Assembly (NCBI GenBank): GCA_023387695.1
Contig: JAEWHT010000434.1
Span: 1 to 15,451, forward strand
DNA length: 15,451 nucleotides
Origin: Pseudomonadota bacterium
GTDB lineage: Bacteria; Pseudomonadota; Alphaproteobacteria; Rhizobiales; Xanthobacteraceae
Direction: 5' to 3'
Shown: positions 1 through 7,181 of the stretch, piece by piece
Position numbering within the stretch: the first letter of the stretch is position 1
How the letters are laid out: the number at the start of each line of letters is the position of its first letter
Made by a program: the position numbers and the translations under genes
The notes under the pieces: generated by a model
Told to the model about the DNA's origin: nothing
Seen by the model: the letters and a program-made list of their open reading frames with translations, nothing else
The model's database searches: none

Positions 1-1
1 G

Positions 2-307
2 TACGAGGCTGCCGATGCGCTGGGGCTGTCCTATTGGCGCAAGCATTGGCTGGTGGTCCTGCCGCAGGCAATCCGCCACGTCATCCCGCCGCTGGTCAAT
101 ACGTTCATCGCCTTCTTCAAGGACACCAGCCTGGTTTTGATCATCGGTATCTTCGACCTGCTTACTACGGCCAAGACCGCGATCATCGATCCGGCCTGGC
201 AGCAGTTTTCAGTCGAGGTCTACATTTTCGTCGCCGCGATCTACTTCATCTTCTGCTTCGCGATGTCGCGCTACAGCCGCGGCCTGGAGGCGACGAGCGG
301 AAGGTAG
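2..307 (+). CDS. Polar amino acid ABC transporter permease, AapM-like (3' part only)
   Basis: This is the last 101 residues of an inner-membrane permease; the start lies before the window. The visible part opens in the EAA loop (EAADALGLSYW, then VLPQA), which couples to the ATPase. It continues with FIAFFKDTSLV, IIGIFDLL and two hydrophobic segments, and ends in FCFAMSRYSRGLE, wording characteristic of the AapM/HisM-type polar amino acid permeases. It should form a heterodimer with a second permease and import amino acids delivered by a periplasmic binding protein. In the classic aapJQMP order the ATPase gene follows directly. Here the frame stops at 305-307 and a convergent amidase follows, so the ATPase must lie upstream or elsewhere. 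The family is clear. The AapM identity is an inference from the C-terminal wording, so no symbol is given. Confidence 0.9.
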   Translation, partial: YEAADALGLSYWRKHWLVVLPQAIRHVIPPLVNTFIAFFKDTSLVLIIGIFDLLTTAKTAIIDPAWQQFSVEVYIFVAAIYFIFCFAMSRYSRGLEATSGR

Positions 308-315
308 GCGGTTCG

Positions 316-342
316 TGTCCCGGACGCGCTGCGTCCTGGACA
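316..342. terminator. Bidirectional hairpin between the permease and the amidase
   Basis: The sequence TGTCCCGGACGC, a GCT loop, then GCGTCCTGGACA forms a 12-position stem with one mismatch (C321 against T337). It lies 9 nt after the permease stop and 10 nt from the amidase stop on the other strand, so it can serve both convergent genes. A short T-rich stretch (352-360) follows on the + side. The placement supports a terminator; the weak T tract makes it less certain. Confidence 0.6.
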
Positions 343-351
343 GAGAAGCGC

Positions 352-1770
352 TTATTTCTTCACCCGCGGATCAATCGGCGTCTGCCCGCGCAGGCCCAAA
401 ATATCCTCCAGCACCTTGGCGCCCGCGATCACCTGCGCATCCGCGCGCGGTGCGCCGACGACCTGCACGCCGACCGGCAAGCCGGAGGACGTGAAGCCGC
501 AGGGCAGCGACAGCGACGGGCAGCAGGCGAGCGTGATGGCGTAGACGATGCCGAGCCATTCGACGTAGTTCTCGAACTTTTTGCCCGCGCATTCGGCGAC
601 ATAACGGTTCTCGATCGGGAAGGGCGGCACGATCGTGGTCGGCGTCAGCAGGAGATCATAGGTCTTGAAGAACTCGACCGCGCGCGCGGTCATGCCGACG
701 CGCTGGGCTTCAGCGCGCGCAAGCTGCTCGACGGTGAGCTTGAGGCCTTCTTCGATATTCCAGATCACCTCGGGCTTGAGCAGGTCGCGCTTGGTGCGCA
801 GCAGATTGGCCTTGGTGATCGCGAAATCGAAGGCGCGCAGCACGTGGAAGCATTCATGCGCCTCGCGCCAGTCCGGGTGCGCCTCCTCGACGATCGCGCC
901 GGCCTCGGCGAAGCGTTCGGCGGCCTTGCGGGTGATCGCCTTCACTTCGGGATCAACGGGCGTGATGCCGAGATTGGGCGAATAGGCGATGCGCTTCGGC
1001 TTCTTGCCCGAGCGCGCCGCCGACAGGAACGAGGTCGCGGGCGCCGGCAGCGACAGCGGATCATCTGCATAGTCGCCGCTCATCGCATCGAGCAGCAACG
1101 CGAGGTCCTCGACATTGCGCGCCATCGGGCCGACGACGCCGAGATTCCGATCGATGCCTGACTTGGGCGTATGCGCGACGCGGCCGATGCTCGGCCGCAT
1201 GCCGACGACGCCGCAGAAAGCTGCGGGGCTGCGCAGGGATCCGCCCATGTCGGATCCCTGTGCGAGCCAGGCCATGCCTGTGGCAAGCGCCACGGCGGCG
1301 CCACCGGAGGAGCCGGCCGCCGACTTGGTCGTATCCCAGGGATTGAGCGTCGCACCGAACACTTCGTTGAAAGTGTTGGCGCCGGCACCGAACTCCGGCG
1401 TGTTGGATTTGGCGTAAACGACCGCGCCATTGGTCTCGAGGTTCTCGACCATGAGGTCGGACGTGGCGGCAATGTTGTCTTTGAAGATCGGCGAGCCCTG
1501 GGTGTTGAGCACGCCTGCGACATCGGTCAGGTCCTTGATCGGGATCGGCAGGCCCGCGAGGATACCACGCGCTTCGGCGGGCTTCTGCATCAGCGCCTTT
1601 GCGTTGGTCCGCGCGCGATCGAAGCACAGCGTCGGCAGCGCATTGACCTTGCCGTCGACCTCCTTGACGCGCTTCTCCACCACGTCCAGCAACTCGAGTG
1701 GCGAGACAGCGCCGGCGCGCAGCTTGTCGACGACGGCACAGGCGGTTTCGCGGATCAGGTCTTGAGACAA
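352..1770 (-). CDS. Amidase signature family protein (GatA/AtzF-like)
   Basis: This is a 472-residue cytoplasmic amidase that hydrolyses a C-N amide bond of an unknown small substrate. The Ser-cisSer-Lys triad is complete: K79 in LPIPIKD, S154 in the AGSSGG loop and S178 in GSDMGGSLRSPAAF. The 24-residue spacing between the two serines matches known amidases. An in-frame start exists as far up as 1842, but it would overlap the preceding SDR gene. The chosen TTG at 1770 has AGGAG 8 nt upstream, whereas the GTG at 1779 touches that site. It is the second gene of a two-gene unit, 46 nt after the SDR gene. A GatA subunit role is unlikely because no gatB or gatC is nearby. The substrate could be an aliphatic or aryl amide or a ureide. 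Confidence 0.9.
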   Translation of the reverse strand: MSQDLIRETACAVVDKLRAGAVSPLELLDVVEKRVKEVDGKVNALPTLCFDRARTNAKALMQKPAEARGILAGLPIPIKDLTDVAGVLNTQGSPIFKDNIAATSDLMVENLETNGAVVYAKSNTPEFGAGANTFNEVFGATLNPWDTTKSAAGSSGGAAVALATGMAWLAQGSDMGGSLRSPAAFCGVVGMRPSIGRVAHTPKSGIDRNLGVVGPMARNVEDLALLLDAMSGDYADDPLSLPAPATSFLSAARSGKKPKRIAYSPNLGITPVDPEVKAITRKAAERFAEAGAIVEEAHPDWREAHECFHVLRAFDFAITKANLLRTKRDLLKPEVIWNIEEGLKLTVEQLARAEAQRVGMTARAVEFFKTYDLLLTPTTIVPPFPIENRYVAECAGKKFENYVEWLGIVYAITLACCPSLSLPCGFTSSGLPVGVQVVGAPRADAQVIAGAKVLEDILGLRGQTPIDPRVKK

Positions 1771-1802
1771 CGACTTCACTCCTAAGCTACGCTTTGGTTC
1801 GC

Positions 1803-1812
1803 ATCGATAAAA
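1803..1812. promoter_or_regulatory. Copy of the LysR-box half-site upstream of the amidase
   Basis: The 10-mer ATCGATAAAA in the 46 nt gap between the SDR gene and the amidase is identical to the left arm of the AT-rich palindrome in the lysR/DUF1445 promoter region (8116-8125). It sits about 33 nt before the amidase start. It has no inverted partner here, so it is at best a half-site. Regulatory meaning is inferred from the shared word only. Confidence 0.3.
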
Positions 1813-1816
1813 GGAT

Positions 1817-2593
1817 CTAACCCCAGCCGGCGCTGATGCCACCGTCGACCGTGTAGATCACGCCGGAGGTATAGCCGGCGCGATCCGACGCCAGGAACGC
1901 CATGAGGTCGCCGATCTCGCGCGCATGCGCGGGGCGGCCGAGCGGCATGCCTTTCTGGAATTCCTTGTAACGGGTCTCGTCGCCGAACTGGTGCTTGGCC
2001 CGCGTCTTCAGCAACGTGACGTGTCGGTCGGTGCCGACCGGGCCGGGATTGATGCCGACGACGCGGATGTTGTCGGCAAGGCTTTTGCCCCCGAGTGCGC
2101 GGGTGAAGGCCATCAGCGCGGCATTGCCGGCGCTGCCACAGATGTAGTTGGCGTCGAACTTTTCACCGGCCGCACCGATGTCGTTGACGATGACACCACC
2201 GCCCTTGGCCTTCATCTGCGCGTAGATCTGCCGCGTCAGGTTGATGTAGCCGAACACCTTCAATTCCCACGCGTGCCGCCAGGTGGCTTCGTCGATCTTG
2301 TCGATCGAGCCGCCGGGAATGTCGCCGGCATTGTTGACGAGCACGTCGATATCGGCGGCCTCCTTGGCGAGCCGCGCGAGATCCTCGGCCTTGCGCAGAT
2401 CGACGATGCTGGTTGCGGCATCGATCTGGTGTGCCGAGCGCAGGCGGTCCGCCAGCGCCTTAAGTTGCTCGCCGTTGCGGGCAGCCAGCAGCAGGTGAGC
2501 GCCTTCTTCGGCAAACGCCTCCGCGGCGGCTGCGCCAATGCCCTTGGACGCGCCTGTGATCAGGACACGCTTGCCACGCAAATGCAGATCCAT
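1817..2593 (-). CDS. SDR family protein with atypical active site (PRK06125-like)
   Basis: This is a 258-residue short-chain dehydrogenase/reductase fold protein. The nucleotide-binding TGASKGIG is at residues 13-20 and NNAG at 87-90. The C-terminal half carries NPGPVGTDR and ends in YTSGVIYTVDGGIS, all usual for SDR proteins. The active site is not usual: Y150 is followed by ICGS, so S154 stands where the catalytic lysine of YxxxK should be. The normal Ser position falls on G140 in NDIGAAG. The same NYICGSAGNAALMAFTRALG wording is familiar from the uncharacterised PRK06125-type subfamily, so this looks like a family trait and not damage. It starts a two-gene unit with the amidase and is divergent from ttuC. 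The reaction is unknown; classical ketone/alcohol chemistry should not be assumed. Confidence 0.9.
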   Translation of the reverse strand: MDLHLRGKRVLITGASKGIGAAAAEAFAEEGAHLLLAARNGEQLKALADRLRSAHQIDAATSIVDLRKAEDLARLAKEAADIDVLVNNAGDIPGGSIDKIDEATWRHAWELKVFGYINLTRQIYAQMKAKGGGVIVNDIGAAGEKFDANYICGSAGNAALMAFTRALGGKSLADNIRVVGINPGPVGTDRHVTLLKTRAKHQFGDETRYKEFQKGMPLGRPAHAREIGDLMAFLASDRAGYTSGVIYTVDGGISAGWG

Positions 2594-2656
2594 GAGAGGT
2601 ACTCGCAGAATGGGAACTGAATGAAATCAGTAGGCGCTCGGCTGCGCCATGGTCAA

Positions 2657-2707
2657 CATTGCAGTGCAGCGTTGCACTGCCGCTGACTTTGGTTCATTGC
2701 AGTGCAG
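2657..2707. promoter_or_regulatory. Triple TGCAnTGCA operator between the SDR gene and ttuC
   Basis: The divergent region holds TGCAGTGCA at 2660-2668, TGCACTGCC at 2673-2681 (one base off) and TGCAGTGCA at 2698-2706. The first two together form a perfect 8-4-8 inverted repeat (GCAGTGCA gcgt TGCACTGC, 2661-2680). The 13-mer CATTGCAGTGCAG is repeated exactly at 2657-2669 and 2695-2707. It lies 43 nt before the ttuC start and 64 nt before the SDR start. A binding site for a dimeric regulator is the natural reading; which regulator is unknown. I could not place a convincing -35/-10 pair. Confidence 0.6.
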
Positions 2708-2749
2708 TCAAAAAGGCGGCGGCTGCCGGACCAACCAAGGACGTTCTCG

Positions 2750-3823
2750 ATGAGCAAGAAACAATACCGGATCGCAGTCATTCCCGGCGACGGCATCGGC
2801 AAGGAAGTGATGCCGGAAGGCATGCGCGTTCTCGAGGCCGCCGCTAAGAAGCACGGCGTCTCCCTGCATTTCGATCATTTCGACTTCTCGTCCTGGGACT
2901 ATTACGAGAAGCACGGCCAGATGATGCCCGACGACTGGAAGGAAAAGATCGGCAAGCACGACGCGATCTATTTCGGTGCCGTCGGCTGGCCCGCCAAAAT
3001 TCCGGATCACGTCTCGCTGTGGGGCTCGCTGATCAAATTCCGCCGCGAGTTCGACCAGTATGTGAACCTCCGCCCGGTGCGTCTGATGCCCGGTGTGCCG
3101 TCGCCGCTGGCGAACCGCAAGCCCGGTGACATCGACTTCTGGGTCGTGCGCGAGAACACCGAAGGTGAATACTCCTCCGTCGGTGGTCGTATGTTCCCCG
3201 ATACCGACCGCGAGTTCGTGACGCAGCAGACGGTGATGACGCGCGTCGGCGTCGACCGCATCCTGAAGTTCGCGTTCGAGCTCGCCCAGTCACGCCCGAA
3301 GAAGCATCTGACCTCGGCGACGAAGTCCAACGGCATCTCCATCACCATGCCCTATTGGGACGAGCGCGTGGAGGCGATGGCCAAGAAGTTTCCGGGTGTG
3401 AAGTGGGACAAGTACCACATCGACATTCTCACTGCGAACTTCGTGCTGCATCCGGACTGGTTCGACGTCGTCGTCGGCTCCAACCTGTTCGGTGACATCC
3501 TCTCCGACCTCGGCCCGGCCTGCACCGGCACCATCGGCATCGCGCCGTCAGGCAACATCAATCCCGAAGGCAATTTCCCCTCGGTGTTCGAGCCGGTGCA
3601 CGGCTCGGCCCCTGACATTGCAGGCCAAGGCATCGCCAATCCGATCGGCATGATCTGGTCGGGCGCGATGATGCTCGAGCATCTCGGCGAGAAGGTCGCC
3701 GGCAAGTCGATCGTCGATGCCATCGAACGCACGCTGGCTGAGCGCACGCTCCGCACCAAGGATCTCGGCGGCAATGCCGATACGACGGCTTGCGGCAAGG
3801 CCGTCGCGGATATGGTGGATTAA
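2750..3823 (+). CDS. ttuC: Tartrate dehydrogenase/decarboxylase or D-malate dehydrogenase
   Basis: This is a 357-residue NAD-dependent decarboxylating dehydrogenase of the isocitrate/isopropylmalate dehydrogenase superfamily. It would oxidise tartrate, D-malate or a related 2-hydroxyacid in the cytoplasm. PGDGIGKEV is at 12-20 and the substrate-binding arginines lie in FRREFDQYVNLRP (98-99, 108). RENTEGEY gives R134 and Y141, and K192 is in TKSNG. The metal-binding aspartates D249 and D253 are in NLFGDILSDLG, with D225 before them. EPVHGSAPDIAG (281-292) is the NAD loop. The length equals that of TtuC/DmlA proteins. ATG 2750 is chosen because AAGGA lies 8 nt upstream; an earlier in-frame codon at 2702 would fall inside the operator repeats. 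The wording GWPAKIPDHVSLWG fits the tartrate/malate branch and not LeuB. D-malate specificity cannot be excluded. Confidence 0.93.
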   Translation: MSKKQYRIAVIPGDGIGKEVMPEGMRVLEAAAKKHGVSLHFDHFDFSSWDYYEKHGQMMPDDWKEKIGKHDAIYFGAVGWPAKIPDHVSLWGSLIKFRREFDQYVNLRPVRLMPGVPSPLANRKPGDIDFWVVRENTEGEYSSVGGRMFPDTDREFVTQQTVMTRVGVDRILKFAFELAQSRPKKHLTSATKSNGISITMPYWDERVEAMAKKFPGVKWDKYHIDILTANFVLHPDWFDVVVGSNLFGDILSDLGPACTGTIGIAPSGNINPEGNFPSVFEPVHGSAPDIAGQGIANPIGMIWSGAMMLEHLGEKVAGKSIVDAIERTLAERTLRTKDLGGNADTTACGKAVADMVD

Positions 3824-3837
3824 GGCCACCAAATAGA

Positions 3838-3871
3838 AACGGCGCCGTCCCGGCTAAGGGACGACGCCGTT
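3838..3871. terminator. Bidirectional terminator hairpin between ttuC and the LDH2 gene
   Basis: The stretch AACGGCGCCGTCCC, a GGCTAA loop, then GGGACGACGCCGTT makes a 14-position stem with one mismatch. It starts 15 nt after the ttuC stop and ends 19 nt from the stop of the convergent dehydrogenase gene. It can end transcription from both sides, although no long T run is present. Confidence 0.7.
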
Positions 3872-3890
3872 ACATCTGCTGTACTGCGGA

Positions 3891-4964
3891 TCAGCCCGCG
3901 ATCTTCTCGATCGCGGCCTGCTCCAGCCCGAACTTCTTCCCGGCCTCGAGAATCTCTTGCCAAGTGGTCGGATCGACCGGGATGCCTTCGGCGAGGCGCT
4001 TTTTCTTGGTCTCGCGCTCGGGCTCGCCGGCGATCTTGATCTTGTCGACGCCCGGGCCGGGAGGCGAGCCGGTGTGCCAGGCGACAAAATTCTCGACTTC
4101 GCTCGCGAGGTTCTCGCCGGTGCCGAGCTTGCTGGGATCGATGACGATCGAGAGCATGCCGTTGAGGACGTTGTACTTGCCGTCAGACGGGCCCTTGACC
4201 ACCTGACCGCCGGAGAGCGCGCCGCCAAGGATTTCGCACACCAGTGCGAGGCCTGAACCCTTGTGCTCGCCGAACGGCAGGATGGCGCCGTAAGGCGGGA
4301 TCACGGTGTAGCGCGGATTGACGGTGGGCTTGCCTTCATTGTCGATGATGGTGCCGGGTTCGAGCTCGGCACCCTTGTTGTGGGCGACGCGGGTCTTGCC
4401 CTGCGCGATCCGGCTGGTGGCGAAGTCGAGCACGATCGGCTCCTTGCCCCGGCGCGGGATGCCGACACAGAACGGGTTGGTGCCGTGGCGCGGATCACTG
4501 CCGCCCCAGGGCGCTACGATCGGGCGCGAGATCACGTTGACGAAGTGGATCGACACCAGTCCGTGGTCGATGCACTGCTCGGCCCAGTGGCCGATGCGGC
4601 CGATATGGTGCGAGTTGGAGAGGCCAACGAGGCACACGCCGTTCTGCTTGGCGCGCGCGGCCGCCAGCTCCATCGCTTCGTATCCGATCACCTGGCCGTA
4701 GCCGGTGAGGCCGTCGAGGGTGAGAAGCGGACCGGTGTCGAGCACGGTCTTGACGTGCGCGTTCACGGCGAGGCCGCCGTTGACGACGCTCGAGACATAA
4801 CGCGGGATCATGCCGACGCCGTGGGAGTCATGTCCCTTGAGGTTGGCCTCGACGAGATTGGTGGAGACGAGCTCGGCTTCGCGGTCCGAGGAGCCGCCGG
4901 CCTTGACGATGGCACGGATGGCGTTGGTGAGCGGTTCTACCTTGAAGGTGCGATAGTCGGCCAT
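3891..4964 (-). CDS. LDH2/malate dehydrogenase family oxidoreductase (AllD/ComC-like fold)
   Basis: This is a 357-residue NAD(P)-dependent dehydrogenase of the malate/L-lactate/ureidoglycolate/sulfolactate family, unrelated to Rossmann-type lactate dehydrogenases. Family marks are HDSHG (45-49), NSHHIGRIGHWAE (117-129), the cofactor segment GTNPFCVGIP (161-170), LDFATS (179-184) and GEHKGSGLALVCEILGG (232-248). It would reduce a 2-oxoacid or oxidise a 2-hydroxyacid; the family also includes the ureidoglycolate dehydrogenase AllD and delta-1-pyrroline-2-carboxylate reductases. ATG 4964 gives an 11 nt gap to the preceding gene; an earlier in-frame start (5009) would overlap that gene. It is the last gene of the lysR-led unit and ends before a hairpin. 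Substrate unknown; sitting beside an M20 ureide/carbamoyl hydrolase makes an AllD-like role worth testing. Confidence 0.9.
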   Translation of the reverse strand: MADYRTFKVEPLTNAIRAIVKAGGSSDREAELVSTNLVEANLKGHDSHGVGMIPRYVSSVVNGGLAVNAHVKTVLDTGPLLTLDGLTGYGQVIGYEAMELAAARAKQNGVCLVGLSNSHHIGRIGHWAEQCIDHGLVSIHFVNVISRPIVAPWGGSDPRHGTNPFCVGIPRRGKEPIVLDFATSRIAQGKTRVAHNKGAELEPGTIIDNEGKPTVNPRYTVIPPYGAILPFGEHKGSGLALVCEILGGALSGGQVVKGPSDGKYNVLNGMLSIVIDPSKLGTGENLASEVENFVAWHTGSPPGPGVDKIKIAGEPERETKKKRLAEGIPVDPTTWQEILEAGKKFGLEQAAIEKIAG

Positions 4965-4975
4965 TGTTGTTGCTC

Positions 4976-5887
4976 TTATCCTTTCACGATCCGGCGGCAG
5001 TGGACCCATGCTGCCTCGATCAGGTTTTCGCTCGCTTCCGGCGTCCGGAAGGCGGAATGCGCCGACAGCGTCACGTTTGGTATCTTCGTTAGCGGATGGT
5101 CCGCAGGCAAGGGCTCGATGTTGAAGACATCAAGGCCGGCGTGACGGATGTGGCCCGATTTCAGCGCGTCGATCATCGCCTGCTCGTCGACGATGGCGCC
5201 GCGGGCGGTGTTGATGAAGACGACGCCCGGCTTCATCTTGGCGATTGTCTCGCGCGTGATCATCCCGCGCGTCTCGTCGTTGAGCAGCAGATGCAGCGAG
5301 ACGACGTCGCTTTTCGCCAGCAGCGTGTCGAGATCGGTGAACTCGACGCCCGGATGGCTCTTCGGCGAGCGGTTCCAGGCGATCACCTTCATACCGCTGC
5401 CGGACGCAATGCGCGCGACCTCGGCGGCGATACCGCCGAAGCCGATCAGGCCCAGCGTCTTGCCGGTGAGCTGCATACCGTCCTCGCGCAGCCAGTTTCC
5501 GGCGCGCATCTCGCGATCCATCATCGCAATGACGCGGGCCGAGGACCACATCAACGCGATCGCGGATTCCGCCACGGCCGTGTCGCCATAGCCCTTGATC
5601 AGATGCACGGAGATGCCGAGCTCGGCGAGCTCCTCCGGATTCATGTAGCTGCGTGCGCCGGTGCCGAGGAACACGACGTGCTTGAGGCCCGTGCACTTCT
5701 TGGCGACTTCGGTCGGAAGTGCGGTGTGGTCGACGATCGCGATCTCGGCGCCGTCGAGGATCTCAGGATATTGCTCGGGCTTGATATCGGGATCTCTGTG
5801 AATCCGCACCTTGGGATCACCGGGCTGTTCAAGCCGCTCCATGATTACCGCAAGGGCTTCGTTGGCGTCGACGAAAACTCCACGCAT
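4976..5887 (-). CDS. D-isomer specific 2-hydroxyacid dehydrogenase
   Basis: This is a 303-residue Rossmann-fold enzyme that interconverts a 2-oxoacid and a D-2-hydroxyacid, such as glyoxylate or hydroxypyruvate. The nucleotide loop is GFGGIA (149-154). The catalytic set is complete: R229 in NTARG, E258 in NIEPL and H277 in SAHSAF. After the second strand of the cofactor domain the sequence reads AWNRSPKS (170-177), with no acidic residue where NAD-preferring members carry Asp. Together with R173 this suggests NADP(H). GGAG lies 7 nt before the ATG at 5887, inside the 12 nt gap after the M20 gene, which indicates tight co-expression. It is slightly shorter than the usual 310-340 residues but has all core parts. 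The exact substrate cannot be told. Confidence 0.92.
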   Translation of the reverse strand: MRGVFVDANEALAVIMERLEQPGDPKVRIHRDPDIKPEQYPEILDGAEIAIVDHTALPTEVAKKCTGLKHVVFLGTGARSYMNPEELAELGISVHLIKGYGDTAVAESAIALMWSSARVIAMMDREMRAGNWLREDGMQLTGKTLGLIGFGGIAAEVARIASGSGMKVIAWNRSPKSHPGVEFTDLDTLLAKSDVVSLHLLLNDETRGMITRETIAKMKPGVVFINTARGAIVDEQAMIDALKSGHIRHAGLDVFNIEPLPADHPLTKIPNVTLSAHSAFRTPEASENLIEAAWVHCRRIVKG

Positions 5888-5899
5888 ATCTGTCTCCGA

Positions 5900-7150
5900 T
5901 CAGGACGCGACGCCGGCGATTGCCAGCACGGTGTGCATCAGCACGTTAGTGCCCGCGGCGCAGTCGGGCTGTGTCGCGTCCTCCAGCTCGTTATGGCTGA
6001 TGCCGTCCTTGCAGGGCACGAACACCATCGCCGCCGGCATGACAGTGTTGAGGTTGCAGGCGTCGTGGCCGGCGCCGGAGGTGATGCGACGCGAGGAATA
6101 ACCGAGCGTCGTGGCCGCGTTCTCGACGGCTGCGATCAGCTTGGGATCGAAATGCGTCGGCGGCTTGCGCCAGACGAGATCGATCTTCACGTCGACCTTG
6201 CGGCGCGCGGCGATCTCGACAATGGCTGCGCGCAAGTCACGGTCGAGCGCATCCATGATGGCGCCGTCGGCGCTGCGGCAATCCATGGTGAAGGCGATCT
6301 CGCCGGGAATGACGTTGCGCGACGGGTTGGCAATCACGGCCTCGCCGATGGTGCCGACTGCATTCGGCCCAAGCTTCTTGGCAATGGCTTCCATCGCGAG
6401 CACGATCTCGGAGAGCGTTGCCAGTGCATCGCGGCGCAGCGGCATCGGGGTCGAACCCGCATGGCTCTCGAAGCCGGAAATCTTGCCGTCGTACCAGAGC
6501 ACGCCCTGGCCGGAATCGACGACGCCGATGGTCTTGCCCTCGGCTTCGAGGATCGGGCCCTGCTCGATGTGCAGCTCGACGAAGCAGCCGAGCTTCTGGT
6601 AGCCGACCGGCTTGTCACCGCGATAGCCGATGCTGTCGAGCGCCTGGCCGACGGTGGTGCCATCGATATCCTTGCGCGAGAGAATGTCGTCGGTGGTGAA
6701 ATCACCGACATAAGCGGCAGACGCCATCATCGCCGGCGCGAAGCGCGAGCCTTCCTCGTTGGTCCAGTTGACGACGCAGATCGGCGCCTCGGTTTCGATG
6801 CCGGCGTCGTTCAGCGTGCGGATCACTTCGAGAGCGCCGAGCGTCCCGAGAATGCCGTCATACTTGCCGCCGGTCGGCTGGGTGTCGAGATGCGAGCCGA
6901 TGCCGACGGGCAGCTTCGACATGTCGCGGCCCTTGCGCAGGCCGAATTGCGACCCGAGTGCATCGGTATGAACCTCGAGGCCTGCTTCCTCACAGGCCTT
7001 GCGAAACCAGTCGCGCACCTGCTTGTCTTCGCTGCTGAGCGTCAACCGCCGTACGCCTCCCTTCGCTGTCCCGCCAAATTGTGCGGTCTCGTGGATGGAG
7101 CCCCAGAGGCGGGCGGAATCGATTTGCAGGTTCGTCGCGGCTCGGCTCAT
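5900..7150 (-). CDS. M20 hydantoinase/carbamoylase family amidase (Zn/Mn-dependent)
   Basis: This is a 416-residue metal-dependent hydrolase of the N-carbamoyl-L-amino acid hydrolase / beta-ureidopropionase / allantoate amidohydrolase group. The dinuclear metal ligands are visible: H87 in GSHLDT, D98 in GGKYDG, E132-E133 in NEEGSRF, H194 in HIEQGPILE and H386 in GISHNELE. Residues of the substrate-gating set are also in place: H230 in ESHAGSTP, N279 in SRNVIPG and R292 in MDCRSAD. DTQPTGGKYDGILG looks closer to carbamoylases and beta-ureidopropionases than to AllC. The reaction would free ammonia and CO2 from an N-carbamoyl group, or open a related amide. GAGAG lies 8 nt before the ATG. It is the second gene of the lysR-led unit, 31 nt after the regulator. 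The substrate is unknown; allantoate is the main alternative. Confidence 0.92.
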   Translation of the reverse strand: MSRAATNLQIDSARLWGSIHETAQFGGTAKGGVRRLTLSSEDKQVRDWFRKACEEAGLEVHTDALGSQFGLRKGRDMSKLPVGIGSHLDTQPTGGKYDGILGTLGALEVIRTLNDAGIETEAPICVVNWTNEEGSRFAPAMMASAAYVGDFTTDDILSRKDIDGTTVGQALDSIGYRGDKPVGYQKLGCFVELHIEQGPILEAEGKTIGVVDSGQGVLWYDGKISGFESHAGSTPMPLRRDALATLSEIVLAMEAIAKKLGPNAVGTIGEAVIANPSRNVIPGEIAFTMDCRSADGAIMDALDRDLRAAIVEIAARRKVDVKIDLVWRKPPTHFDPKLIAAVENAATTLGYSSRRITSGAGHDACNLNTVMPAAMVFVPCKDGISHNELEDATQPDCAAGTNVLMHTVLAIAGVAS

Positions 7151-7181
7151 GCGTCAGTCTCTCGTTAGTCCGGCGCCTTTT

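Noticed and set aside
34..1161. A 375-codon open frame on + running through the permease end and antisense to the amidase.
   Set aside because: It overlaps two well-supported genes in other frames, crosses the terminator hairpin, and has arginine-rich low-complexity content without motifs.
5096..7168. A 690-codon open frame on + opposite the M20 and D-2-hydroxyacid dehydrogenase genes.
   Set aside because: It lies antisense to two genes with complete catalytic motifs. Its translation is rich in Arg, Ala, Asp and His, as expected for a GC-rich shadow frame, and shows no recognisable domain.
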